This document shows positions 31,448-44,018 of a DNA stretch of 64,000 nucleotides, in pieces. This DNA comes from Cenococcum geophilum 1.58 (Eukaryota; Ascomycota; Dothideomycetes; Gloniales; Gloniaceae): NCBI GenBank assembly GCA_001692895.1, contig KV748193.1, forward strand, positions 558,001-622,000. The letters run 5' to 3'. Below the pieces are notes generated by a model. That model was not told the origin of the DNA. It saw only the letters and a list, made by a program, of their open reading frames with translations, and did no database searches. Every line of letters starts with the position of its first letter. The stretch's first letter is position 1. The translations under genes and the position numbers were made by a program.

Positions 31448-34400
31448 ATGGCTACGCCTACTTTAAATAACTAGAAAGACTTCTTACCACTAGGGGTAGC
31501 TAAGCACGTAAAACTTATTAATAAAGATTAGGACAAATTCACCTTTAATATAATAACTTATACCGTAAAATAAGTTAACGGCTTTCTCCTATACTGTATT
31601 ATATTCTACTAAAATAGATACTACGCCGATTTACAACTATGGGAGTATTTTAGGGAGGATTTTGTAAGATGGACTGCTAATACCTAGGCACTTAGCAACG
31701 TTAATATTATTTAGGATTTTTAAGACTTTCTCTATAGGAATAGGGTATACGTTACTAAGAACGGTAACCTAATTGCTAGTAATATTTAGGCCGTTATTAC
31801 TAGTATAGAAGAACTAATATAGATGGAAGCTAAGATTATATATTAACTACGGAAACCTAAAAATAACCCATATTCTTTAGAAAGCAACTTTAATTTATAT
31901 TAAAACCCCTAGAATACTAACCCCCTACCTAGAGCTGCTCTTCTACCTAAAGGTGCTCTCCTACTTAGAGTTACTCTACTTTTACCTCCTCTACTCTAAC
32001 TAACTGGTAAGCCTTTACTATAAGAAGTTACGAATCTAATAAAGGTATATTTGGACGAAGAGAAGAAGTTTAGAAGAGAATTATATAATATACTTGGAGC
32101 AAAACTATAGGTCTTTTATAACTGTTATAATAAGGTTAGAATTTAATACTACTAGTATTATTACGCTTTCTCTATTATATTAAAGGGATGGGTGGTAACA
32201 TTCTATTATAACTATATTGTGGGTAAAAACTATAACTTTAATGTAATACTTTAGCTTACTAGAGCCCACTTTAAGACTAATAAGAATCGCTAACTTTATA
32301 TGCCCGAATGGCGGGAGACTATATTCTAAAGAGTTATTACTTCTAACCTAATAAAGACTTATTTAGAGTGCCTTTAACTACTCTTTAATAAACTTTAGAA
32401 AATTTAATGTAGCCTTACTAAAACTTACTAAAATAAGAACAGTTTAAGGGACTAGGTTATCTTAGCCTGCTATAGCGTTCCTAAGTATAATTTAGCGCTA
32501 TATAAACTTATAGATACGTTTAAAGGAGTATATACTAAGCTACGCTTTGCTATAGGTACTATAATATAAATATAAGAATCTTAATAGTTCTATACTGAAA
32601 ACTCTACCTAACTAAGTATTCCTAACTAATATAATTATAACTAGACTAATTAAATATATAGTGGCCGTAGTAGGGAATACGGAAGAGAATATAATTAATG
32701 TTGACTATAAGGTAATTATAAAGGTCCTTGTAGAGGTTTATTTTGAAGTAATTGCTAAAAGAAGTGCTATGTTTATAAGAAGCTAAATTACTAGTTAACT
32801 AGACACTCCCTTAATAAGCGAAAGGAGGTATATAATAAGTTCCGTTAAAGTGTAAGAAACGTTAAAAATTATAAGATTACTATAGCCTACTTTTAAAGCT
32901 TCCTAGTTTAATATAAAGGCGTAAAAGACTTTAAGGGTAAGGTTAATAAGACTAAACAGCTCCTTATAGATATAGAGATTGAGGACTACTTACCTAACTA
33001 ATACTTTACTAAGTATAGTAAGGTAAATAGCATATAAACTATTGCTGTTCTTAATAACTAATCTACGCTCTACTCTATTATAAAGTTAGATATCTTTAAT
33101 AATCTAAGGGAGAGTTTTACATTCTCCTTTAATAACAAATACTTAGCAAATATCTTTTATAGTATTATACCGGATATAGGAGCCGCAGGAGTATCTATAG
33201 TAGAAAAACCTTAACTTTATGCCCTTTAGCAGCTTAATAGCTCTATTTAAATTAACTATTTAACGGTAGGCTAATATACGATTTATTTTAGCAAAGGTAC
33301 TATAAATTTTTTTAGTATAATTAGGGTTTAAACCCCCTTAGGGTATATCACTTTTTATATTATTCCTATAAATACCCTATTTTTATTTTATATTAGAGAT
33401 ATAGATAAATTAGGCGTTAAGCTTAATAACCTTAAAAATATACTTATCTAAGAAGATAATTAGGTGCCCGTTATATGTAAGTAGGGTTACCCCTAGTTGC
33501 TCCTTTAATAACTAAAAAAGAGTATTGCTTAGAGCTATTTAACTAAGTTAAAGTTACGTTAACTATACCGTTGTTTTAGCTACCTATTCGTTTATTAATT
33601 ACTTAGGGTTCTTTAGTAAGTAGGCTATAAAGTTAAGGTTAAGGCAATTAAGCATTTTATAAAGTATTACTATTACTACTAAATAAACCAGAAGTCCCCT
33701 AGCCGATTTAAGTTTACCCTTAAGGATAACTATAACTTTAACTTCTATATTATTATTAACGTTATATATTTTAGCAGTAAACTAGTACTTTAAATTATTA
33801 ACTTCTTAACCTTTTTCTAAGCCGCGCGTTTCTTAAAAGATATATTAGCTAGAAATGTATAGAATACCCTTTAGTTATACTAGATTAATATCTATTTAGG
33901 ACCCCCTAATTAAATTATCTATAATATAGGAAAGAACTTCTTATTTATAGAGTTCTGATAATAGATAAAGGCAATAGCAATTAAGGTTAAGGAAGTCCCT
34001 ATTAAGGTATATAATAGTATTAAAAAAGTAGAGCAATATTATATACCATTACGCCGCGTATATAAGATTATTTCTTTAAAACTAAAGGATGCTAGTAAAG
34101 AACTTACCTTATAAATAGCTATTAAAGCTATTAACAATTCCGCTAGCCTAGATAAACTTATACCTATATTACTAGTCTTTAGCGCCTACCCTTAAATAAC
34201 TAATAATTTTCTACTATCTCCCTCCGTTATATAATAAGCTAAGGCTATTTACAAGGTAATAAAGGAGGTATAATATCTTTACGCTATATGCCAGGTTAAT
34301 AACGTACTAGGAATAAGAAATGGCCTAAATACCTTAACTACGCTTAATCTGCCACTCCAGTCTAAAGTATATGTATAGCGTAAAAAGGGAGAATAGTTAG

Positions 34401-36350
34401 GCCTATACTAACTTATTATAATTAATAGTTAAACTTATACTATTTAGATGCCTTATAGACCCACTTAATTCCATTTAACTATTATTAAGCCTTACTATAA
34501 AGATAATAATTCTGAGCCTTTATAGGATGCCCTAGAAGATGCCCTAAAGGAGAACTATAATTAACGTGCTTTAGAAGGCGACTATAATCCTAATATAATT
34601 ATAGTAAATATGCTATAACTATGATATAATAGAGGTCGCCTAAAGGGATTACGAAATTGCTAACATCTTATTAATTTTAAAGAATAATTTATTACCGCCA
34701 TTAAGAATAGAGTTAAGTTATTAATGGCCTTTATAATAGCTAAAGAGAAGGCTAACTTTAAGCTCGCAAAACAGCTCTAAAAGGGAGGTTATATTATAAC
34801 CCTAGGAGCTCCTTTCCAAGTATCTAATAAGCAGGAGATTAATGGTCTTATCGTAAGAGGAGTTTTTAAATTTAAGAAGTATAACCCTACTAAGTTTAAT
34901 AAAGTTCGTATCTTTAAGTTAAGGATAGTTAATAAGATTAAGGGTAAAGCTACTAACGCCCTATTTAAGAAATTAAGGCTTATTATCTAAGGTTATAATA
35001 ATAATATTAAAGAGATAATTCTTATATAATCTCCTATAATTTAACGAGCTAGTTAGCAAGTTATTATTATATTAGCTCCCTCCTTAATAAAGNATAGAAT
35101 GGCGGTTTATTTATAAGATATTACTTAAGCCTATACCTAATTAGAGACGCACCTTTAGCGCTTAATATTGGCATACCTTCTAGAGTAAATTCGCCACTAG
35201 TATCCTAAAAATACGATTATGGTTATACTTAAGCTATTATATAGAATTATAGAAGTAGGAACTTACTAGTGGGTTACCTATAGCAAGCACTATAAAGAGA
35301 AGCTTTTAATAACTACTTCTATATTTAATCCCTACTTCCTTATTATAACTATAGGAACCCTATTTAGAATCGTTAGTATATAAACTAATAATATAATTAT
35401 TTTAGAAGATGACTAATTCTTAGCTCTTAAAGAGGATAAGCTAGTAAAGGTAAATCTTATAGTAAAGCTAAAGGAAAAGTTTAATTTAATAATACTATTA
35501 CTTTTTAATGGATATATCCTTTCCCTAATTAAGGATTCTATTACTTTACGCTAGAAGGGTTAAGGTAAGAAGATTGACGTTATTAATATAAATTCCCTAA
35601 AGTAAGGATATGTAGAGTAACGCGCTTGCGGAGCTTATATTGCTTCTATCTATTAACCTAAGGCTTTATTTAATCTCTTTATTGCCGCTTAATACTAGAA
35701 ACTAAGTAAGGATAACGTTCTTACCCTAAATAAACGTCTTTTTTAGTAAATAAACCATCTTAATTAGGGACTACTCTACGTATTTATTAATCTTCCTACC
35801 GCTAAACTCTTTATATTTATTAATAGATCGTTTATAAATAATAAAGATTTTAGCTCCTAGTTAGGATATAAGATTATTATTACAAATAAATTTATTAGAG
35901 AGAATAACTTTATAATCTATAGCAATCTTATCTATTAGAGCTTAACTAAGAGCAAGCGCGTTACCTAAAGTGTTTTAGCATTAGAGATATATAAAATAGT
36001 TAGCGGAGTTAATATAGCAATTACAATTAGAACTACCCTAAAGATAATTATAGATCAACTCGAACTTCCTATTATCCCTATAATTATATACACTTACTTA
36101 TATTCCCTCTATAAGTATTTAGTTAAGCTTAGTACTATAAAGGAGAAGCGCCTTATAATTAATATTATAGCACTTTAGTAATCCTATGAGCGTTAAGAAC
36201 TCTTTAAGATTTAATAAATTAATAGCTAAGACAACCTAGTAGATATAATAACGAAGGCGAACCCAAACAAGGCACTAAAGATGTTTATTAATATAAATAC
36301 TCTATATATACGAGTTAAAGGTTAGGTTAAAAGGAAGTCCTTAGAAATTT
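31448..36350 (+). pseudogene. Element C gag-pol relic
   Basis: ATG at 31448 opens MATPTLNNQKDF-like gag sequence once the early TAG is read as Gln. Gag continues to about 32700, then protease (PDIGAAGVSIVEKP near 33173), integrase zinc region (33540-33680), integrase core (33720-34150), RT (about 34800-35420) with the site QTNNIIILEDD near 35385 (DD to NN), and RNase H (35790-36350) ending RVKG.VKRK. It has RIP stops throughout. C preserves the cleanest candidate start codon in this family within the window. Confidence 0.83.
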
Positions 36351-36735
36351 CTTAGTTATATAAGGTCTTAAGATATCTAGAAACTTTAACTAGCGGTTAA
36401 AGTTATCTAATTAGTTAGATTCTCTTACTAAGACTTTTTTTAAAGGGGGGAGTATAACATTCTATAAACCCTAACTTAAACCAGCCAATTAGGATTTTCA
36501 ATCCCCGGGATAGAAAATCGCTATTAGCTCGCTTACCGCTAGCGGCTTAGCGGCCCTACTAATAAGATACCTACCTATAACTTATAAGCAAGAAAGCACT
36601 ATATACTAAGAGGCAAATTTTAGGACAGCAAGACTTATATTATAATGGCAATAGTAAATAAGGAGGATTAATTTTTGTTTCGCTAGTTAAGCGGTATATA
36701 TATATAGATGGCAACTATAAAAGGAGAGTTGCTAG

Positions 36736-36950
36736 TATTGGGAATAAAGGCAAATGGTCACTATATAAGGCATATTGCCGTCACGTATAGCAAGTTGCCG
36801 TTACGTGCGGCAAGTTGCTATTACGTGTCGCCGCGGCACTAGCGTAGCGAGGAGCCTTAAGCTCCTTGCCCTCCCTTATAAAGATATATAAAATAATCAT
36901 TATACTATCTACGAATTGTAGCTATATAATATTACCTTATATAACTAATA
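36736..36950 (+). repeat. 3' LTR of copia C
   Basis: Begins TATTGGGAATAAAGG, the TG having become TA, and ends ATATAACTAATA. Confidence 0.92.
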
Positions 36951-36955
36951 GTAAT

Positions 36956-37015
36956 AAGAGGATATAAGGGTTACTAAAGACTTACTAGGGAGATATTAAA
37001 TAAACGTATAGCTTT
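36956..37015 (+). pseudogene. LINE ORF1, 60-bp piece 3 between copia C and copia E
   Basis: Only 60 bp separate the C duplication (GTAAT, 36951-36955) from the E LTR at 37016, and the last five bases (GCTTT) are the E duplication. The frame RLTREILNKRIAF fits the ORF1 segment that precedes the zinc knuckles in this LINE class. Confidence 0.65.
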
Positions 37016-37181
37016 TGTTGGTCATATAGGGTGACTTACTAATAACGACTACTTAAGTAGGTTATAGTGATATTAGTTAATATACTTATTTAATTAGAAT
37101 AAAGAAGGGTAAGGAGCTTAAGACTCCTCGCCACGCTAGTGCCGCGGCGTTACGTAATAACTACTTGCCTTATTCCCGACA
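37016..37181 (-). repeat. 3' LTR of copia E
   Basis: Reads TGTTGGTCATATAGGG to ATTCCCGACA on the plus strand, which is the family LTR inverted. On its right the inverse of AAAAAAAGAG plus TTGCTAG is the polypurine tract. Confidence 0.9.
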
Positions 37182-37526
37182 CTAGCAACTCTTTTTTTAT
37201 AGTTGCCATCTATATATAAATACTGCTTAACTAGTATAATAAATATCGATCCTCCTTACTTACTATTACTATTATAATATAAGTCTTACTGTCCTAAAAT
37301 TTGCCTCTTAGCATATAGTGCTTTCTTACTTAGAGTTATAGGTAGATATTATATTAGGGCCGCTAAGGCGCTAGTTATAAGCGAGCTAATAGCGATTTTC
37401 TATACCGGGTATAGAAAATCCTAATTAGCTGGTTAAAATTAGGGTCTACAGAATATTATACTCTTACTCCCTTTTAACCTAACCTTTAACTTATATATAT
37501 AGAGTATTTATATTAACAAACGTTTC

Positions 37527-37796
37527 TATATAATTACAGCACCTATTATACCAACCGCGTGCTTACGCGTTCGGTATACCAGGTACGCGTTTACGCGTTT
37601 AGTATACTAACCACTTACTTACGCGTCTGGTGCACTTATAAAGCACTAACTAATTAGGGGGAGGTGTATTAGTATATAGACCACGTAGTCTGCTTTATAT
37701 AATCGTCAGTTACTATTATCTAAAAGAGTATATAATACTATACGTATTTCGTGCCCCTAGATCTAACTCACTTGTGCTATTAAGTTAGTATAAACA
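37527..37796 (+). repeat. 5' LTR of copia D
   Basis: Contains three or four imperfect units around GCGTGCTTACGCGTTYGGT (about 37556-37625), each with an inverted CGCGT core, followed by a block with GGGGGAGGTG. Post-LTR sequence is CTAATTAGTAAGCGCGCAC. Confidence 0.92.
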
Positions 37797-38239
37797 CTAA
37801 TTAGTAAGCGCGCACAGATTAGTAATTACTTAACACCTCCCACTAAGCGATACACGACAGCAACCACCTATTTAGACTCCTAGTACGACCTACTAGAAGG
37901 TTAGAAGTTAGGGATTACGGACTTATCTCTAACTCTATATACTTATTTAAGTCTTAATACGGTTTACCGGAAATATAATAGATGTAAATATAGACCTATA
38001 TAGAACCCCTACCCTTAAACCTTAAACCCCTATTCCTACTATACCTCCCCTAACCTCTTTTTAGACCCCTTATAGAGACCTCTTACCCTTCTACAAACCG
38101 TTACGGACCCGTTAATTACCTTTACGGACCGTTATAAAACCTCTTACCCTTCCGCGAACTGTTATAGACCCACTAACCGCCTTTATGGACCACTATAAGA
38201 CCTCTCTTACCTACTACGTACTACACTATATAATATAGT

Positions 38240-41200
38240 ATGGCAGACCTAAGAAAGCAAGTTGATAAAGGTTAGGAAAAGTGGAGGTAGGGAGCCGACC
38301 TTACGTCTATACCTGACGTTAACAACTATATTAAATTTAAAGTTCTTAAATATGAATATTTTAAGCTTATAAACGTCGACCTATAGGAGTAATACTAGGA
38401 AGACTTCGCGGACTTTATGGAAGCCATCTTTAAAGCATATAACCCTACTACTATCCGTAACCTACGGACCCTCTTATATAACTAAGGTGTATAGGTTAAA
38501 AGGAATAAACGAGTTACTGTTATATAGTCCTTATATAATATAATACACGAGAAGGACCAAACGGAATAGACTAAAGAGGAAATCCTAGACCAGTTTTAAG
38601 AAACTAAGGAACTCTTTACTTCTTCTAAACTTAATATAATCGCTAGCCTTATACCTAACCTACTTAACTAAATTTATCCTATAGACCTAAGCGGCTTTAG
38701 AGCTAACCTTACTGGCTAAAATATACCCTACTCTTAAGTTACGGACCACGCTACGGACTATAATACCCCTATAACCCAAATTACGGACTATAATACCCCC
38801 GTAAACCAAAATACGGACCAAATTACCCCTATTATTTAAGTCACAGATCCGTAAGCTATATATTCGCAAACTATATATCCGTAAACTATATATCCGTAAG
38901 CTATAGATCTGTAAACTATAGATCTATAACCTACCTAAGTAAAGACCTATAGTAAGGAGCTAGCTAACCTAGCTAAGCTCTACACCGACAAATCTAAGTA
39001 TAGCGGTGAAAACGATAACTTTAACTTTAAACTAACTATCTTTACGGACCTCTGCTAGAAGGCTAATATTCCTAAATAGGAATTCAGCTAAGCCTACTCT
39101 ACTATGCTGCGCGGCCTAGTACTTAACCACTACTACACTAACTTTAAGAGTAACCCCCTTGGTGTTCCCTTTGATAAGCTATATAAAGCTACCCGTAATT
39201 ACTTTAAAGGACTGGAATATAAGCGTAATATCCTTACCTAATAGAATGCGACTAAGCTACGGACCGTAATTAATAAGAATACTAAAAAATCGACTATAGA
39301 GTGCCTGTAAATTCTTATTAAAGACCTCTGGCACTTATAGCACGGCCTTAACGCTAAGCTTTAAACAGACGACTTCCTATATAATAAACTTATTACAGCC
39401 TACTAGGAAGTAGAGCCCTATAAGTACACCTACTATAAGCCTGCAGATACCTTAGCTGGCCTTATTAATAATCTACGCTTCTCTATTATAATGTACGAAG
39501 TCTTAAACCTACTAGGCAGCACTTAAGCCTTTGTTATGGATATTTAATATTTATAAATAGACTTAGACGTCTACTTTATAGACCGCTGCTACCGCTAGCA
39601 GTACCCGCATCGACTAGGTCCTACCTATAACCCCTACAGCAACCCCTATATAAAAATATACCCCCGTAAACAAACCAGCTAGAAGTGCTTTGTGTGTGGT
39701 AAGGAAGGATATTAGTCTATAAGGTATACCTAGGAAGAACGCAATAAGTCTAGGAAGAGATTGGATAGCCGGATTAACCAGTTTATTTTGGAATACGAAG
39801 GAGAGGAAGTAGAGGAGCCTCCTAATAAGTTAATAGAAGCCCTTATAATTGACTTTAACTTAGACGCCTAGGAATAGAAGACCTTAGAGATATTCCTAAT
39901 TACTTTTAGACCTTTTACGGACAGCTACGCCTTTAATATTACAACCGTATTAGCCGACCGCTTATTTATACACTTAATTATACCCGAAAACTAATTTATA
40001 AGTATACCCGCTAGACCCGTTATAGATATTACGGACTATAAATAGGACCTATTTATATATATTACTACAGAACGCTATACCTCTAAAGAATTTTATGGTG
40101 TTATGATTGATATAGGTGCCTTAAAGAAGTCTACCGCGGGCTATAGACAATACCTTATATATAGGACCACCATAAATGACAATACGGACATTGATATTAT
40201 GTAAACTGGGGCCGTAAACGTCTAATTCGGCATTAGCTTAATTGTATTAATTAGATTAGTTAAAGTTAAGACTCTAATTAGCCTAGTTAACTTCCACGTG
40301 GTAAAAGCGGATACCCCCTTCCTACTCTGTCTTGTAGATATGGATAGGTTATAGGTATACTATAATAATGTTACGGACACCCTAATAGGCCCTATAACTA
40401 CCCTAGAAAGCAAGTATATTACCTTGCCAATTATATAACGATTTGGACACCCGTTCCTTATATAAGGAGAGACTCTATAGACGTATATTTAGGAATCTTT
40501 TGACTACAACCTGTGCTACCTCACTAGTACTGAAATCCACCGCCTATACCGCCATTTCGGCTACTTGTTAGCCGAAAAGCTATATAGAGTCCTTAAACGC
40601 TCTAGACACGACGATGTTAATAGGAAGGTAATCGACCACCTGACTAAATACTGCTCCTTTTACTAGAAATACGCACGTTCCCTAGGCCGATTTAAGTTCA
40701 CCCTTTATAAGGACCTTAACTTCAACCACTTAGTATACGTGGACATTATGTATATTAACGGCAGTTTAGTATTATATATAATCAACGAGGTAACCCGCTA
40801 TTAAGCCGCCTATTAGTTATAAAATATATCTATAAAATATACTTAGGATATTTTATAGACCTGCTAGATCGATATATACGTTAGACCTCCGCAGTATATC
40901 ACCCACGACGCCGGTAAGAACTTTATTAGTAAGGAATTCTAGTAGTATACTATGGCCATGGCTATATTAATAAAAGCTGTTCTAGTTAAGGCGTATTAGT
41001 CCGTTAGGCTTATTAAGTAAGCTTACCTAGTCTTATAGAGAGCTTATTAGATTATTATAGACGAATATAAGGACATTTAAAAGGAACTGGCTCTATAGAT
41101 GGCCGTAAAAGCCGTTAATAATACCGCTAGCCCTGACGGACTAGTACCTACCCTCTTAGTCTATAGAGCCTACCTAAAAATAAGCAACCTAGGCCCTCCT

Positions 41201-43320
41201 GCCCTATCTATTACGGAACGAGCAGCTGTAATACGGAAGGCAATAGCTGAAATAGTTAAATTATGGGCCAAATAAGCAGTTAATAGCGCCCTATATTACC
41301 GTAACGGACTAAATATAACCTTAGTTTATAACCTCCCGCTTAATTCTAAAGTCCTTATATAGCGTAAAAGCGGTAATTGGACGGGACCTTACCGTTTACT
41401 GGCCGTAGAAAATGAAACGTATTGCGTATAACTCCCTAGCGGACCGACTAGCTTTAGGAGCACGTCCATAAAACCCTACTTTCGGCCTAAAAATATCTAT
41501 AACGTCGAACTAGACGGACTGGAAGCACCCGTTAAACTAGACGAACTAAAAGTACCCGCCGAATTAGATGAACTAGAAGCACCCTTACCTACCCTAGAAG
41601 TCCCCTAAAAACCTATTAAACCTACTAAACCTACTATAAAGCGTGGCCGAGAACGCCCCCGTAAGAACCCCGTAATAGAGAATTACCTAACCTCTATAGG
41701 TATATCCGTAAGGCAATCTCCGCCTACAGATATATTAGTTCTAGTATAGGAAACCCCTTTTACGGACTTATGACGTAAAGAGATTAACGGACTACTTAAA
41801 AAGGGCGTCTTTGCGGTTATAATAGAGAGAGACGTTCTGTAAGGCGTCTGTGTATTTAACTCGCGCTTTATTAACGAAATTAAGCACCCTAGTACTAATA
41901 AAGCCTTTAAAAAGTTAAGGCTTGTTATATAAGCTTATAAGGACTAGGGAAAGGACTTAGTCCTTACGTAATTGCCTATAATCTAACAAGTTAGCTAACG
42001 GATTATACTTATACTTACGCCCGGCCTACAGCAAAGTAAATCCGTAGCTCTTTACCTACGGGATATCTCGCAAGCCTATATGTAGTCTAATACCTACCTA
42101 AGCAGAGATATCTTTATACGACCACCCCACGAGCTTAACCTATAACTAGGAACAATTTTATAGGTCGTAAAACCTCTTTACGGAGTACCAGAAGCTAGAA
42201 ACCATTAGTTTAAAATATACTACTAATACTACGTTAGTAAACTTAAAATGGAATAGTTGACCTACGACCCCTGCCTTCTATATAGCCTATTAAACGGCCT
42301 TGGTATTGTTAGACTCTAAATAGACGATACCCTCTTCCTAGTAGATTAGACCTTTGCGGATACTAAAGAAACTAAACTATAAAAGGTAAAGTTCTTAGTA
42401 AAGCTATAAGAGTAGTTAGCTAAGTAGACTATAATTAAGTTTAATAGAGGCTTAATTATATAAAAGGGTAACCTAATTAAGCTGACTTAGGAACGCTAAG
42501 CTTAAAACCTAAAGCCTATTATAGTAAAGCCTATAGACCTTACTAGTTCCTATAAAGAGACCTATAAGACCGTAAATATAAAGGACTAATACGCTGCATA
42601 GCGTATAAGAGGCGCTTATATTGCTATAGTCTGCCAACCTAAATCTGCCTATAACTTGTCCTTTGCGGCCTAGGTAGTAGATCTATAAGAAGAAAATGTT
42701 AAGTAGCTTAATAAGCGTATTTAATGGCAAATTAACAACGTAATAAGAGAACTTACTTTTGTACCACTAGACCTAAATTCCCTTAGCCTACTAGCATTTA
42801 CGGACACCTCCTTTGTTAATAATAAAGACCTATTATTATAAATCGGCTTTGTAATTGTACTTACGGACCGTAATTAGGACGTAAATATACTGTACTAGTC
42901 TTTAATTAAGTGTAAATAAGTAACCCGTAGTGTACTAGCTTCTAAACTATACGTACTAGCTTATGGATTTGATATAGCAGCCGTAATTAAATTAATGGTT
43001 TAGAAGATTCTATAACTAAAGCAGTTACCCCTGGTTTTATGCACTAATTTAAAGTCCCTTTACGACTACCTAGTTAAACTAGGTACGACATAAGAGAAGA
43101 GGCTTATGGTCGACCTAATGTGCTTATATTAGGCCTATAAACGACGTAAGATTATAGAGGTTAAATAAATTAGTAGCGGAGATAACCTAGTAGACGCCAT
43201 AACTAAGGCAAAGCCGTGTTAAGCTTTTAAAACCCTAATTAACACAAATAAGCTTAACCTAAAAGTTATAGAATAGGTAAAACGGGACTAACAGAGTACC
43301 TATGGTACGCCTACAGCCCG
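38240..43320 (+). pseudogene. Element D gag-pol relic, the best preserved copia here
   Basis: ATG 38240 opens MADLRKQVDKG. Gag ends with a damaged zinc knuckle (CFVCGKEGY near 39687; His and the last Cys are now Tyr). A protease-like region is near 40100. The integrase zinc region is near 40530-40670 and the core has VYVDIMYING (40735) and HDAGKNFISKEF (40905). The RT has LRDISQAYM (42055), KPLYGVPEARN (42170) and the catalytic LQIDDTLFL near 42315, with both Asp retained. RNase H has LAFTDTSFVNN near 42790 and ends near 43320. Stops at Gln/Trp positions disable it. Confidence 0.88.
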
Positions 43321-43748
43321 TTAGAAGGCCGTACGGCTTATTATACGGCCTATTCTACGGACCGTAAGCTATTAGGTAGAAAACGGTAGAAAGCTACGGT
43401 AGAACTTAGCGGACTTACGTAACCTGCCGAATTCTATAGGGTAGTTAAACTGACCAATTACGATTTTTCATCCCCGGGATAGAAAATCGCCATTAGCTCA
43501 CTTAGTACTAGCGCCTTAGCGGCCCTTAAGATCTGACTTACGGCTCGTCTACTGCCCGTTAAAAGGCCGTACGGTTTATTTTACGGATCGTAAGTAGAAC
43601 TTACGGCTAGCTTAGGGCGCCGTTTAGAAGGCAGCCTAGACGGCACCTTAGGGGAGATTTTCTATATATTTTCCTTTATATTTTATGGTTTTATTAAAGC
43701 AATTACGGAGGCTGTATACAGGTGGTTTCATTTTTTAAGTACTGCTAG
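43321..43748 (+). other. Element D 3' UTR
   Basis: Contains several ACGGCCCGT/CCGTACGG-like inverted motifs and the block TTTTTCATCCCCGGGATAG, which resembles the 3' UTR of the A family. A homologous minus-strand copy lies at 55982-56180. Confidence 0.7.
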
Positions 43749-44018
43749 TGTATAATTATAGCACCTGTTGTACCAACCGCGTGCTTACGCGTTTGGTACA
43801 CCAGGTACGCGTTTACGCGTTTAGTGCACTAACTACTCGCTTACGCGTTTAGTGCACTTATAAAGCACTAACTAATTAGGGGGAGGTGCATTAGTATATA
43901 GACCACGTAGTCTGCTTTATATAATCGTTAGTCACTATTATCTAAAAGAGCATACGATACTATACGTATTTCGTGCCCCTGGATCTGACTCACTCGTGCT
44001 ATTAAGTTAGTACGAACA
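43749..44018 (+). repeat. 3' LTR of copia D
   Basis: Same length as the 5' LTR with few differences, mostly transitions. It is less mutated than the 5' copy. Confidence 0.92.

Larger units (their letters stand above)
30877..36950 (+). mobile_element. Element C: Ty1/copia retrotransposon (A family) in LINE ORF1
   Basis: LTRs 30877-31091 and 36736-36950, both 215 bp, flanked by GTAAT at 30872-30876 and 36951-36955. Same domain order and 3' UTR as A and B, and the same post-LTR motif CTAATTAGTGG. The polypurine tract is AAAAGGAGAG at about 36719-36728. More RIP-mutated than B. Confidence 0.93.
37527..44018 (+). mobile_element. Element D: a second Ty1/copia family nested in E
   Basis: LTRs 37527-37796 and 43749-44018, both 270 bp (TATATAATTACAGC and TGTATAATTATAGC to GAACA), flanked by GTTTC at 37522-37526 and 44019-44023. 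Unrelated in LTR sequence to A/B/C/E. Mutation is lighter than in its hosts, as expected for the innermost and youngest insertion. Total 6492 bp. Confidence 0.94.
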
